The notes: generated from the letters alone by a model not told the origin. Numbered from the stretch's first letter, positions 36,231 through 44,939 are shown. The stretch: 64,000 nt of DNA from Polynucleobacter sp. AP-Nino-20-G2 (GCF_018688235.1 NZ_CP061313.1:1347130-1411129); one strand, 5' to 3'. Made by a program: numbers and translations.

Positions 36231-36683
36231 TTACGCTTGCTCGCCAACGACACGGATAGTGATATCAGCCACTACATCGGTATGTACAGCAACCGCTACA
36301 GGGTGATCACCAACCATTTTCAATGGGCCAGTAGGCATACGTACAGAGGCTTTTTCAATTACAAAGCCTTTAGCTTTCAACGCATCAGCGATGTCGTGGT
36401 TAGTTACAGAACCAAACAAACGACCGTCAACGCCCGCTTTTTGACCGATTTCGAGAACCAAGTCTTTAAGCTTTACGCCAACCGCTTCAGCAGCAGCCAA
36501 TTTCTCAGCAGCCAATTTTTCCAACTCAGCACGGCGAACGGCGAAATCAGCAATTGCTGTTTCAGTTGCACGACGGGCTTTGCGTTGTGGGATTAAGAAA
36601 TTACGAGCGTAACCGTCTTTAACACGAACGATGTCACCAAGGTTGCCCAGGTTGATTACTTTTTCTAAAAGAATGATTTGCAT
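36231..36683 (-). CDS. rplI: 50S ribosomal protein L9
   Basis: The start is ATG 36683, giving 150 residues opening MQIILLEKVINLGNLGDIV; 21 extra codons upstream would not match L9. The sequence has VKDGYARNFLIPQRKA, a long central helix and a C-terminal domain with GQKAGVDGRLFGSVT. A GGGAG site lies 11 bases upstream. It is 13 bases after rpsR. Confidence 0.98.
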   Translation of the reverse strand: MQIILLEKVINLGNLGDIVRVKDGYARNFLIPQRKARRATETAIADFAVRRAELEKLAAEKLAAAEAVGVKLKDLVLEIGQKAGVDGRLFGSVTNHDIADALKAKGFVIEKASVRMPTGPLKMVGDHPVAVAVHTDVVADITIRVVGEQA

Positions 36684-36696
36684 TGAGGGCTCCCAA

Positions 36697-36969
36697 TTAT
36701 TTCTTATGTTGATCAGAGAATGGCAATAAAGCCAAATAACGAGCACGCTTAATAGCAGTGTCTAACTGACGCTGATATTTAGCTTTTGTGCCTGTCAAAC
36801 GTGCAGGAGTGATCTTGGCGTTTTCGCCAATGAAATCCTTCAATGTATCTACATCTTTGTAGTCGATCTGTTCTACGCCAGCAACAGTGAAACGGCAATA
36901 ACGCTTACGCTTGAACAATGGGTTCTGAGCTGGTTTCTTTTTGAAATCGGGTTTCTTTCCAAACGCCAT
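36697..36969 (-). CDS. rpsR: 30S ribosomal protein S18
   Basis: The 90-residue S18 has a basic N-terminal tail (KKPDFKKKPAQNPLFKRKR), then IDYKDVDTLKDFIGENAKITPARLTGT and the RYLALLPFSDQHKK ending. It binds S6 on the platform of the 30S subunit. Its place beside priB and rplI is conserved across proteobacteria. Confidence 0.98.
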   Translation of the reverse strand: MAFGKKPDFKKKPAQNPLFKRKRYCRFTVAGVEQIDYKDVDTLKDFIGENAKITPARLTGTKAKYQRQLDTAIKRARYLALLPFSDQHKK

Positions 36970-36982
36970 GATGATTTCCTCT

Positions 36983-37276
36983 TTAATTTTTCAATTGAAT
37001 ATGGGTGATATGGAAAACAAGTCTTTGATTACGTAGAGTCTTGGGTGCTAAGAATCCTTCAAACACCGCCTCGGCCCCTAAATCCATTTGCTCTAAGCCC
37101 TTTTGTATCGGGCCAATTGCTATGGCTTCAACGCTCATCTGAATTCTCCTTGCTACTTCTACCTCTTGAACTTCGCCACTATGTTCAAGCAGGCAATGCA
37201 TCACAGGTATTCCTGCAGGAGTAAATCGAATTGCGTCTTTAGATACCAAGAATGCAGTTAGGGTGAAATGATTCAA
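36983..37276 (-). CDS. priB: Primosomal replication protein N
   Basis: PriB is a single-stranded-DNA-binding protein of the replication restart primosome. The 97-residue OB-fold sequence has AIRFTPAGIPVMHCLLEHSG and ends LVFHITHIQLKN. The best start is TTG at 37276; no ATG lies at a family-like position. It lies between rpsF and rpsR. Confidence 0.9.
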   Translation of the reverse strand: MNHFTLTAFLVSKDAIRFTPAGIPVMHCLLEHSGEVQEVEVARRIQMSVEAIAIGPIQKGLEQMDLGAEAVFEGFLAPKTLRNQRLVFHITHIQLKN

Positions 37277-37335
37277 CGCCGCTCCGTCACTCTGATACGT
37301 TTTCTAGTCTGTGTATTCCTCTTCAAATTTCTAAC

Positions 37336-37710
37336 TTAAGCCGCTGCTACAGGAGCGTCGGATTGAGCTGATTTGCGCGCTTCTTCACGTTGCACTTCTT
37401 TCATCATGATGGAAGGCTCTGTTTCAGCTTTCTTAGTCTTGATGATGAGGTGACGCAAAACAGCATCGTTAAATTTGAACGCATGCTCGAGCTCGTCCAG
37501 AGTTTTCTGGTCGCACTCAATGTTCATACAAACATAGTGGGCTTTAGCAAGCTTGTCGATCATGTAAGCCATCTGACGACGACCCCAGTCTTCCATACGA
37601 TGAATTTTGCCGCCAGCAGCAGCTAATGTCGCTTTGTAGCGATCGATCATCGCAGGCACTTGCTCGCTTTGGTCCGGATGGACGATAAAGACGATTTCAT
37701 AATGACGCAT
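37336..37710 (-). CDS. rpsF: 30S ribosomal protein S6
   Basis: The 124-residue S6 begins MRHYEIVFIVHPDQSEQVPAM and contains EDWGRRQMAYMIDKLAKAHYV; the C-terminal tail is charged and ends in Ala-rich sequence. AAGGAG lies 6-7 bases before the ATG. It leads the operon, and its leader contains a strong hairpin that may be the S6:S18 binding site. Confidence 0.98.
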   Translation of the reverse strand: MRHYEIVFIVHPDQSEQVPAMIDRYKATLAAAGGKIHRMEDWGRRQMAYMIDKLAKAHYVCMNIECDQKTLDELEHAFKFNDAVLRHLIIKTKKAETEPSIMMKEVQREEARKSAQSDAPVAAA

Positions 37711-37733
37711 CTAACACTCCTTAAGGATAAAGT

Positions 37734-37782
37734 CACCTGGGCGTCTTGCTAACTTCCGATGGTTTTAAAGTTAGCGCCAGTG
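37734..37782 (-). promoter_or_regulatory. Structured rpsF leader, possible S6:S18 autoregulatory hairpin
   Basis: On the minus strand GCTAACTT (37775-37768) and AAGTTAGC (37755-37748) make a perfect 8-bp stem around a 12-base loop TAAAACCATCGG. Outside it CACTGGCG and CGCCCAGGTG pair imperfectly, leaving the bulge AAGA on one side. Leader elements bound by the S6:S18 dimer are known in many bacteria, and the position (24 bases before the rpsF ATG) and bulged two-stem form fit. The exact consensus was not checked. Confidence 0.5.
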
Positions 37783-37844
37783 TGACAAGGTAGTAACAAA
37801 TTGTAGATAAAACGAGCTACACATATTTACTGCTTTTTAAGTCC

Positions 37845-38921
37845 TTACCGAATTTCAGGTAAGTCCGCTATTCTAGCAAAAAAATCCTGCCAAGTCAGGG
37901 GTTTACCGGCTAAATTCGCCTGTTTTGCAGCATTGAGGGCCATTTGCAAGGCAATCCTCGCCCTAGGAGCAGATAAGGTGCCCGCAGCCATTCGCCCAGA
38001 GGGATCTAACTCGGGAATATTAGCCAATGTTGCCCCTGCCCCAGTTCGCGTTGTTCTCACCTGCGCAATTCCCTGAGATGCTGCCTTTTCTAGAGGGGTT
38101 ATCCAGGCATCATGAAAGCCGCCGCTACCGCTTCCAGCCAGCACCAAGCCCTGCACGCCACTTCCGAGCCACTGACCCACGGTTTGGGGGCGTGCACCGG
38201 CGTGGCTAGTTAAGATCTCCACCCAAGGCCACTCACCCTCACCGGGAATTGGTAAATCCTCAGTCCAAGCAGCCCCAACAGCCTTTACTCCTGAAAGCCA
38301 TGAGAGATTAATCAAGCTCACAGAGCTGCTCGGTGAATTCTGTATTGGCGCATTTAAAGCTGTGGCATGGCGTTTTGCTAGATCCATCGCCATACAGCCA
38401 CGACCATCCATCACCGCAAAAATACCGCCCGGGCAATTATCAATGGCTGTGGAGGCCCAACGTAATGCATCCAAGAGGTTAGACGGCCCATCTGCGCCAG
38501 GTGCATTGCTTGGGAGCATAGCTCCCGTCAGAATGACTCGCTTTTTTTGGGTCAGCGCCTGCTTGCCACACGTTAACTGAAGGAACAAGCCCGTTTCCTC
38601 CATCGTATCCGTGCCGTGCGTAATCACGATCCCTTTGACAGCTTGATCATTCAACGCCTCTTGGACAGCTAGCCCGAGTGTGGTTAACAGAGATTCATCG
38701 AGATTGCGGCTATTAATGTTGGCTATCTGCTTGGAAACGAGCGCCACTCCTTGGGGAATGGCCGACTGAATATGGTTTAGCAAAGTGTCCACACCCACCT
38801 GCCCAGCCTGATATTGAAGTGGATTCTCTTCTGGCTTGGAGGCCAGGCCGGCTATCGTGCCACCCATGCCTAGAACCAAAATATGGGGTGTTTTTTCAAT
38901 AATCAGCGGATTTGAGCTCAT
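37845..38921 (-). CDS. L-asparaginase
   Basis: The 358-residue protein belongs to the asparaginase/glutaminase family (PF00710). Both threonine motifs are present: LGMGGTIAGLAS near residue 18 and ITHGTDTMEETG near residue 100, followed by the Lys in RVILTGAML. No signal peptide is visible, so it is probably cytoplasmic. It stands alone between the ribosomal operon and lexA. Confidence 0.93.
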   Translation of the reverse strand: MSSNPLIIEKTPHILVLGMGGTIAGLASKPEENPLQYQAGQVGVDTLLNHIQSAIPQGVALVSKQIANINSRNLDESLLTTLGLAVQEALNDQAVKGIVITHGTDTMEETGLFLQLTCGKQALTQKKRVILTGAMLPSNAPGADGPSNLLDALRWASTAIDNCPGGIFAVMDGRGCMAMDLAKRHATALNAPIQNSPSSSVSLINLSWLSGVKAVGAAWTEDLPIPGEGEWPWVEILTSHAGARPQTVGQWLGSGVQGLVLAGSGSGGFHDAWITPLEKAASQGIAQVRTTRTGAGATLANIPELDPSGRMAAGTLSAPRARIALQMALNAAKQANLAGKPLTWQDFFARIADLPEIR

Positions 38922-38964
38922 ATCCCATTATCCCCCGCCAAATCCCTTGAATTATCAAATAGTG

Positions 38965-38980
38965 CTGTATACAATCCCAG
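38965..38980 (+). promoter_or_regulatory. lexA: LexA-box-like site at lexA
   Basis: CTGT-ATACAATC-CCAG matches the proteobacterial LexA box CTGT-N8-ACAG at seven of eight half-site bases. It ends one base before the lexA ATG, so bound LexA would block its own promoter or start. No ribosome binding site fits between box and start, suggesting a leaderless or near-leaderless mRNA. Confidence 0.7.
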
Positions 38981-38981
38981 T

Positions 38982-39701
38982 ATGGACATAAATACAGTCG
39001 ATTTTCCAGAGGAGCTGACTGCCCTCCCTAAACTCACCTCACGTCAGGGTGAGATTTTAGATCTCATTACCAATGCGATCGAGGAAAGCGGTTCTCCTCC
39101 GACGCGCGCAGAGATCGCAGCGCAACTGGGCTTTGCATCTGCAAATGCAGCAGAGGAGCACTTACGCGCCTTAGCGAAAAAGGGATATATCGAACTCACG
39201 CCGGGAACTTCTCGCGGCATTCGAATTCCACAACGATTCAACCAATCACATAATCCAAATAAATATCGCCAGATGTCTCTGCCTTCTGGCGCACTTCAGC
39301 AACTCACACTTCCTCTCATTGGTCGCGTTGCTGCAGGCTCCCCCATCATGGCGGTCGAGCATATTGAAAAACAAGTTCCAATTGATCCTAGCTTGTTTAG
39401 CAAGGGCGCTGACTACCTCTTGAAGGTAAAAGGAATGAGTATGCGGGACGCTGGTATTTTGGATGGCGACTACCTGGCTGTGAGAAAAACTTCCGAAGTG
39501 CGTAATGGCGATATCGTAGTTGCACGCTTGGACGATGAAGTCACAGTGAAACGCTGGAATCAAAAGAAAACAGCGGATGGCCTCGTGATTGAATTACAAG
39601 CTGAAAATCCAGACTTTAAAAATATTCTGGTTGACAGTCGCCAACCCAACTTTGCGGTAGAGGGTCAGGCGGTTGGGTTGATCAGGGCTGAAGGACTGTA
39701 G
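38982..39701 (+). CDS. lexA: SOS repressor LexA
   Basis: LexA represses DNA damage genes and cleaves itself when RecA is active. The 239-residue protein has an N-terminal winged helix (KLTSRQGEILDLI to EEHLRALAKKGYIEL), cleavage site Ala118-Gly119 in GRVAAGSP, catalytic Ser153 in KGMSMRDAG and Lys190 in VTVKRW. The N terminus has about 16 residues more than E. coli LexA (MDINTVDFPEELTALP), and the linker (about 85-105) is long. uvrB and uvrC lie elsewhere in this window but show no clear box. Confidence 0.98.
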   Translation: MDINTVDFPEELTALPKLTSRQGEILDLITNAIEESGSPPTRAEIAAQLGFASANAAEEHLRALAKKGYIELTPGTSRGIRIPQRFNQSHNPNKYRQMSLPSGALQQLTLPLIGRVAAGSPIMAVEHIEKQVPIDPSLFSKGADYLLKVKGMSMRDAGILDGDYLAVRKTSEVRNGDIVVARLDDEVTVKRWNQKKTADGLVIELQAENPDFKNILVDSRQPNFAVEGQAVGLIRAEGL

Positions 39702-39717
39702 GACTTTCTTCAACAAA

Positions 39718-39747
39718 ATAAAAAGGGCCTCTTCGTGAGGCCTTTTT
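39718..39747 (+). terminator. Terminator of lexA
   Basis: AAAAGGGCCTC and GAGGCCTTTT form a stem with one bulged G and the loop TTCGT, followed by further T residues. It lies 20 bases after lexA, with the convergent lipoprotein gene beyond. Confidence 0.85.
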
Positions 39748-39788
39748 AATATTGAACGCACTGCTGCTTTGTATTTGTGTCGCTTGTT

Positions 39789-40250
39789 TTATTTCTTATT
39801 AGGCGCCACTACGTTTGCATTCTTCGGCGATGCGGTAATTGTGATGATCGTTTTGGGTCCAGTGAAAGAGCCCTCATTCAACTCAATCGTAGAAGTACGA
39901 TCACCCTTAGTGAAAACCAAGATACTCGTTTTGGATTTCACAGCACTCACAGTAGTCCAGCCGGCTTTGGGATATTCAGCTTGGAAAAATGCGTAAATGT
40001 CGGTTGGAGTTTGGACGCCAGACAAAACGACACGCCCAACCCAGTTATCGCCACGACCAATAATGAGTGAGTCTGCGCCAATGATCTTCGATGCCGCAGG
40101 CAATGGCATATCACCCAATAGCTGGGCTTGAATTTCTTGAACTTCATTTGGGGTGCCTGTTGGCGAGTCGCCCGAAGAGGCGCATGCTGCAAGCAGCATA
40201 GATAAAGCCAGCGCAAGTGAGATGCGTTTGATTCGCGTCAGTTGATTCAT
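39789..40250 (-). CDS. Hypothetical lipoprotein
   Basis: The 153-residue protein has a lipoprotein signal: KRISLALALSMLLAACASS with lipobox LAAC. The mature part has a compact alpha/beta pattern with VQTPTDIYAFFQAEYPKAGWTTVSAVKS and IELNEGSFTGPKTIITITASP. I do not recognise a family with known function. It is convergent with lexA and ends next to the tRNA genes. Confidence 0.78.
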   Translation of the reverse strand: MNQLTRIKRISLALALSMLLAACASSGDSPTGTPNEVQEIQAQLLGDMPLPAASKIIGADSLIIGRGDNWVGRVVLSGVQTPTDIYAFFQAEYPKAGWTTVSAVKSKTSILVFTKGDRTSTIELNEGSFTGPKTIITITASPKNANVVAPNKK

Positions 40251-40339
40251 ATCTAAACCCCAGTGATTAATGCGACTTACATACTTTTATTTATTGAAAG
40301 TATTTTAGGTGAAGCACCTCAGTCGTCAAGATAAATCAC

Positions 40340-40413
40340 TGGAGGCGCGTGAGGGAATCGAACCCCCGTACGAAGCTTTGCAGGCTCCTGCCTAACCACT
40401 CGGCCAACGCGCC
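40340..40413 (-). tRNA. tRNA-Cys (GCA)
   Basis: Read on the minus strand, GGCGCGT pairs with ACGCGCC and the encoded TCCA end; the anticodon stem GGAGC/GCTTC encloses the loop CTGCAAA with anticodon GCA (40379-40381). The T arm has the GTTCGATTC loop. It is the second tRNA in the conserved uvrC-pgsA-tRNA-Gly-tRNA-Cys run; the tRNA-Leu that follows in E. coli is absent. Confidence 0.97.
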
Positions 40414-40462
40414 AGAAACCAAAATCAAAAATGGGAAGCTTTTCAGGGCTTCCCATCGAACT

Positions 40463-40538
40463 TGGAGCGGGAAAGGAGGTTCGAACTCCCGACCTATACC
40501 TTGGCAAGGTATCGCTCTACCAGCTGAGCTATTCCCGC
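40463..40538 (-). tRNA. tRNA-Gly (GCC)
   Basis: Minus-strand GCGGGAA pairs with TTCCCGC and is followed by TCCA. The anticodon stem ATACC/GGTAT encloses TTGCCAA with anticodon GCC (40505-40503). It lies downstream of pgsA and upstream of tRNA-Cys. Confidence 0.97.
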
Positions 40539-40655
40539 ATAACAGGGCAGTAGTTTAACAAACAATTTGGGAGAAAGCATTATTTGTTGCTAAGACAAAA
40601 AATAGAGGGGCATTCAATATCGCACAAAGCCTTGTGCGTACTGGGCTAGCGGTCT

Positions 40656-41231
40656 TTATTGGGCTTTATCTGCCAGTTGGGGCAAGGCTTTTTTCATGTA
40701 ATAGAACATTGACCAAAGCGTTAAAAACGATGCAATCCAGATTAACCAAGTACCCACTTGCGCGCAATCAAGCCACCCAAATAGCGTGTCATTAAGCAAT
40801 AAAAATGGAATCGCAACAAGCTGGGCGGTAGTTTTGAGCTTACCAACCATATGCACTGCCACACTCTTACCTGCACCTAAGAGCGCCATCCACTCCCGCA
40901 GTGCTGAAATAGTAATCTCGCGCCCAATAATGATTAAGGCCACCCACACCTGCACGCGATCCATATTGAGCAACACCAGCAATGAGGCAGCAACTATCAA
41001 CTTATCGGCAACAGGGTCTAAAAATTGTCCGAATGCGGACTCCTGCTTCATGCGACGCGCTAAGAATCCATCTAACCAATCGGTGACTGCCGCAAACACA
41101 AAGATGATGGTTGCAATGAGATTCTTTTCGAAAGGGGTAAGCCAGGTATTCGGCAGATAAAACACTGCGACCAAAAGCGGGATTGCGGCAACGCGCAACC
41201 AAGTCAAAGCGATAGGCAGATTAAAGGGCAT
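40656..41231 (-). CDS. pgsA: CDP-diacylglycerol--glycerol-3-phosphate 3-phosphatidyltransferase
   Basis: PgsA makes phosphatidylglycerol phosphate, the first step towards PG and cardiolipin. The 191-residue membrane protein has the CDP-alcohol phosphotransferase motif DWLDGFLARRMKQESAFGQ followed by LDPVADK, and five or so helices. It follows uvrC by 36 bases, the order seen in E. coli. Confidence 0.97.
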   Translation of the reverse strand: MPFNLPIALTWLRVAAIPLLVAVFYLPNTWLTPFEKNLIATIIFVFAAVTDWLDGFLARRMKQESAFGQFLDPVADKLIVAASLLVLLNMDRVQVWVALIIIGREITISALREWMALLGAGKSVAVHMVGKLKTTAQLVAIPFLLLNDTLFGWLDCAQVGTWLIWIASFLTLWSMFYYMKKALPQLADKAQ

Positions 41232-41267
41232 AGCTCAAGCATAACCCAATGTGATGAGCGTGTGAAC

Positions 41268-43205
41268 TCAATGGAGTTGCTTATAGATTTGCTCCGCCAA
41301 AGCGGTGGATATTCCTTCAACCGTGGCGATTTCCTCAACCGTAGCATTTGCTACCCCGCGCAATCCCCCAAAGCGAGCAAGTAATTTTTGCCGACGCTTT
41401 GCCCCAATCCCTTCGATTTCTTCCAACTGAGATACGGTTCTCGCTTTGGCACGCTTAGCTCGCATCCCCGTAATAGCAAAACGATGCGCCTCGTCCCGAA
41501 TTTGAGCGACCAGCAATAAGGCCGCACTATCAATACCCAGCTCCAGAGATTTGCGATCATCAGCAAAAATCAAGGTTTCTAGGCCCACCTTACGCCCTTC
41601 CCCCTTGGCCACACCCACGATCAGAGAAATATCCATGCCGAATTCAGAAAGCACCTGTCTTGCCATTTCAACCTGACCCTTACCGCCATCAATCAATATC
41701 ACTTGAGGCATCTTCTCAACTGGGAGCTCCTGGAAATTAGCATAGCGGCGCTGCAACACTTGTCGCATGGCAGCGTAGTCATCGCCAGGGGTAATGTCGT
41801 TGATGTTGAAGCGGCGATACTCACTCGGCTGCATAGCATTCTTTGAATAAACTACGCAAGAAGCTTGAGTGGCCTCCCCCGAGGTGTGACTAATGTCAAA
41901 ACATTCGATACGAAGTTGCTCAAGACTTTCTAATTCAAGACCCAAGATATCGGCCAATGAACGCGCTCTAGCAAGCTGCCCACCAGTCTCTACCAATCTT
42001 TTCGCAATGGCGATCTTGGCATTACCCTCGGCCATTGCCAACCAATGACGCCTCTGTCCCTGAGGTTGATGTAAAAAAGTAATCCGCTTGCCAGCCTGAG
42101 CATTCATCAACTCATGCAAATCCTCTGGAGCAGAGTCTTCGCTTGCGCTATCAATCATTTCAGTAGCTGCCACCTCATCGGATGCCTTACGCAAGGGATG
42201 ATTCAGAATAATCACCGGGGGAATGAGATTGGTAGTTGGCTCTCCATCGACCATCTTATCTTCCAAATAATGTTGAGCAATAAATGCCTCCAGGATTTCA
42301 GCGGGAAGAGGCAACTCGCCAGAGATGGTTCTCAATCCTTTGGGGAAATAGGCACGATCGCCAAGATGTCGACCGCCACGAATCATCGCCAGATTGACGC
42401 ACGCCACACCTTCCATTTGAGCAACCGCAATCACATCTACATCGCCCTCCCCATCAGCAACAGCATCCATTGATTGTTGCTGTAAGACGCTAGAGAGATC
42501 CGCTATGCGATCTCGTAATACGGCAGCCATTTCAAATTCCATCGCATCACTAAAGGTGTGCATTTTCTTCTCCAACTCAGAAAGAACACGGCTGTGATCG
42601 CCTTCTAGAAAGCGCGTTGCCTGAGCAACATCTTGACCATACTGGTCTACGCTAAGTCGTCCAACGCAAGGTGCGCTACAGCGATGAATTTGATGCAATA
42701 AACAGGGGCGACTGCGATTCTTAAAAACAGAGTCCTCGCAGGTGCGAAGTCGAAACACCTTTTGCAGAATCTGCACGCTATTACGCACTGCCCATGAATT
42801 CGGGAATGGTCCAAAATAATGATTGCGCTTATCGACCTTACCGCGATAGGAGGCAAGCCTGGGAAATTGATGACCAGTCAACATGACATAGGGATAAGAC
42901 TTATCATCACGGAAGAGGATATTGAATGGAGGCGCCAACTCCTTAATCAAATTGTTCTCTAAAATTAAGGCCTCGGTCTCAGAGCGTGTTACTGTAGTTT
43001 CGTAGCGGGCAATTTTTCCCACCATAAGTTCTATGCGCGGAGAAAGTTGAGTGCGCTGAAAGTAACTAGAAACACGCTTTTTGAGGTTGCGCGCTTTACC
43101 GACATACAAGATATGCCCCGCCTCATCAAAGAAGCGATATACCCCCGGCAATCCGGGTAGCCGTTTAACATCCTGCTGAAGGGTTTCAAAAAGCGAATTG
43201 CTCAT
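41268..43205 (-). CDS. uvrC: UvrABC excinuclease subunit C
   Basis: UvrC makes the two incisions in nucleotide excision repair. The 645-residue protein has the N-terminal GIY-YIG nuclease (LPGVYRFFDEAGHILYVGKARNLKKRVS), a UVR domain (about 205-240, KKMHTFSDAMEFEMAAVLRD), the RNase H-like endonuclease (ECFDISHTSGEATQASCVV, LIDGGKGQV) and a C-terminal helix-hairpin-helix pair. Its ATG (43205-43203) overlaps the divergent earP ATG (43204-43206) in the palindrome CATG. Confidence 0.98.
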   Translation of the reverse strand: MSNSLFETLQQDVKRLPGLPGVYRFFDEAGHILYVGKARNLKKRVSSYFQRTQLSPRIELMVGKIARYETTVTRSETEALILENNLIKELAPPFNILFRDDKSYPYVMLTGHQFPRLASYRGKVDKRNHYFGPFPNSWAVRNSVQILQKVFRLRTCEDSVFKNRSRPCLLHQIHRCSAPCVGRLSVDQYGQDVAQATRFLEGDHSRVLSELEKKMHTFSDAMEFEMAAVLRDRIADLSSVLQQQSMDAVADGEGDVDVIAVAQMEGVACVNLAMIRGGRHLGDRAYFPKGLRTISGELPLPAEILEAFIAQHYLEDKMVDGEPTTNLIPPVIILNHPLRKASDEVAATEMIDSASEDSAPEDLHELMNAQAGKRITFLHQPQGQRRHWLAMAEGNAKIAIAKRLVETGGQLARARSLADILGLELESLEQLRIECFDISHTSGEATQASCVVYSKNAMQPSEYRRFNINDITPGDDYAAMRQVLQRRYANFQELPVEKMPQVILIDGGKGQVEMARQVLSEFGMDISLIVGVAKGEGRKVGLETLIFADDRKSLELGIDSAALLLVAQIRDEAHRFAITGMRAKRAKARTVSQLEEIEGIGAKRRQKLLARFGGLRGVANATVEEIATVEGISTALAEQIYKQLH

Positions 43206-44271
43206 GCGTTGGGATATTTTCTGTCAAATCGTAGACAACTTTGGTGATGCCGGTGTTTGCTGGCGTCTAGCGAGAAGCTTAACAAGTCTTCACGGGCAAA
43301 CGGTGCGAATTTTTTGCGACGACTTGCCAACCCTTAATTTACTCGCTTCCGGCGTTGATGAAGAAATCAAGCGAAAAGTCGACCTTCAGCCATGGGAGTC
43401 CAGCTTTAACAATAGCCGTCACCCAGTAGAAACGCCGGATGTGGTGATTGAGGCATTTGGATGCGATCTACCAGAGCGCTATCTCACAGGCCTGCTGATC
43501 GCCCCCAAAAAACCGATCATCATCAATTTAGAGTATCTCAGTGCCGAACCCTGGATTGCGGACTTTCATGGGAAGGCATCTCCTCAGGCTCATGGAATTC
43601 CCAAGTACTTTTTCTTTCCCGGCTTTCAGGCAAATGTTGGTGGTCTCCTCCTTGATCCAATTCCAAACCAACCAATCAAGAGTGCAAACATTCCAAGCAG
43701 TCTGTACGAAGCATGGGCTCAAATGCGCCCCAACACAAAACGCATCAGCGTCTTTTGCTACCCTGGAGCGCCATTATTAAAGTGGCTCGAGGATCTTGGG
43801 GCACTAGGCGAGAATGTCGATGTTGTATTGACCCACGGCCAACTTGAGCAGCTCAAGCTCAGCACTGGCCACCCTATCTCGCTACCAAACTCCATTCAAC
43901 TCATTTCTATTCCATTCGTATCCCAAGATGAATACGACTGGGTGCTTGGCCAATGCGACTTCAACATAGTGCGAGGCGAAGATTCATTTATCCGCGCTCA
44001 ATTAGCCGGAAAACCTTTCATCTGGCATATCTATCCCCAGGAAGATCGTGCGCACGAGGTCAAACTTGCCGCATTTTTAGATCTCTACCTCGAAGATGCC
44101 TCCCAAGAACTCAGGTTGGCTGTGATTGCCGCCATGACCTGGGCTATGCCAAACCAATGGCTTGCATCACTAGATAGCTGGAATAGCCATTCAGAGGCAT
44201 GGCGAGCGGATTTACTGCAAAAACAGGCGGATGGGGGTCTAGCTGCCCGTCTATTGGGCTTTGTAGCCTGA
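43204..44271 (+). CDS. earP: EF-P arginine rhamnosyltransferase EarP
   Basis: EarP transfers L-rhamnose from dTDP-rhamnose to Arg32 of elongation factor P. The 355-residue product opens MRWDIFCQIVDNFGDAGVCWRLARSL, the family start, which decides for ATG 43204 over TTG 43198. Later conserved blocks are EAFGCDLPERYL, LEYLSAEPWIADFHGKASPQ and the C-terminal CDFNIVRGEDSFIRAQLAGKPFIWHIYPQEDRAHEVKL. efp lies 87 bases downstream, and EF-P has Arg32, so substrate and enzyme match. Confidence 0.96.
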   Translation: MRWDIFCQIVDNFGDAGVCWRLARSLTSLHGQTVRIFCDDLPTLNLLASGVDEEIKRKVDLQPWESSFNNSRHPVETPDVVIEAFGCDLPERYLTGLLIAPKKPIIINLEYLSAEPWIADFHGKASPQAHGIPKYFFFPGFQANVGGLLLDPIPNQPIKSANIPSSLYEAWAQMRPNTKRISVFCYPGAPLLKWLEDLGALGENVDVVLTHGQLEQLKLSTGHPISLPNSIQLISIPFVSQDEYDWVLGQCDFNIVRGEDSFIRAQLAGKPFIWHIYPQEDRAHEVKLAAFLDLYLEDASQELRLAVIAAMTWAMPNQWLASLDSWNSHSEAWRADLLQKQADGGLAARLLGFVA

Positions 44272-44358
44272 TCTTCAGCAAAATAGGCCTCCGGGCGGTT
44301 ACAATCTTGACTTTGATAAAAACCGCAGAAAATCAGCTCTGCACCCAGGACTAGCAAG

Positions 44359-44919
44359 ATGAAAACAGCACAAGAACTCCGCGTTGGTAACGTAGTAATG
44401 ATCGGCACCGATGCCATGGTCGTTTTAAAGGCCGAATACAGCCGCTCAGGCCGCAACTCCTCTGTTGTGAAAATGAAATTCAAGAACTTGTTAACTGGCG
44501 CGCCAAACGAAGGCGTATTTAAAGCCGATGACAAATTCGATGTAGTGATCTTGGATAAGAAGGACTGCACATATTCATATTTCGCAGATCCAATGTATGT
44601 ATTTATGGATACTGACTACAACCAATATGAAGTTGAAGCAGAATTCATGGGTGACGCATTGAACTACCTCGAAGAAAGCATGCCATGCGAAGTAGTTTTC
44701 TACGAAGGTAAAGCACTTTCAGTAGCGATGCCAAACTCATTGGTTCGTGAAATCATTTACACAGAGCCAGCGGTTAAAGGCGACACCAGCTCAGGCAAAG
44801 TATTGAAGACTGCAAAATTGGCTACTGGCTATGAATTGCAAGTTCCTTTGTTCTGTAACACTGGTGACAAGATTGAAATCGATACTCGTACTGGTGAATA
44901 TCGTAGTCGCGCTAACTAA
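44359..44919 (+). CDS. efp: Elongation factor P
   Basis: EF-P rescues ribosomes stalled at polyproline runs. The 186-residue protein begins MKTAQELRVGNVVMIG, with the KOW-like N domain and the modified loop at SRSGRNSSVV carrying Arg32, the rhamnosylation target of EarP rather than the lysine of the EpmA type. The ending EIDTRTGEYRSRAN is normal. A strong terminator follows at 44940-44964. Confidence 0.98.
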   Translation: MKTAQELRVGNVVMIGTDAMVVLKAEYSRSGRNSSVVKMKFKNLLTGAPNEGVFKADDKFDVVILDKKDCTYSYFADPMYVFMDTDYNQYEVEAEFMGDALNYLEESMPCEVVFYEGKALSVAMPNSLVREIIYTEPAVKGDTSSGKVLKTAKLATGYELQVPLFCNTGDKIEIDTRTGEYRSRAN

Positions 44920-44939
44920 TACTTTAGCTAGCAAAGCAT

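Noticed and set aside
40340..40538. tRNA genes as an integration site for a mobile element
   Set aside because: No integrase, no duplicated tRNA 3' end, and the surrounding genes keep the conserved uvrC-pgsA-tRNA order.
40319..40558. Short open frames across the tRNA genes
   Set aside because: They read through both tRNAs, so they cannot be real proteins.
44085..44570. A 161-codon minus-strand frame across the earP-efp junction
   Set aside because: It covers parts of two conserved genes in the opposite direction and has no recognisable content.
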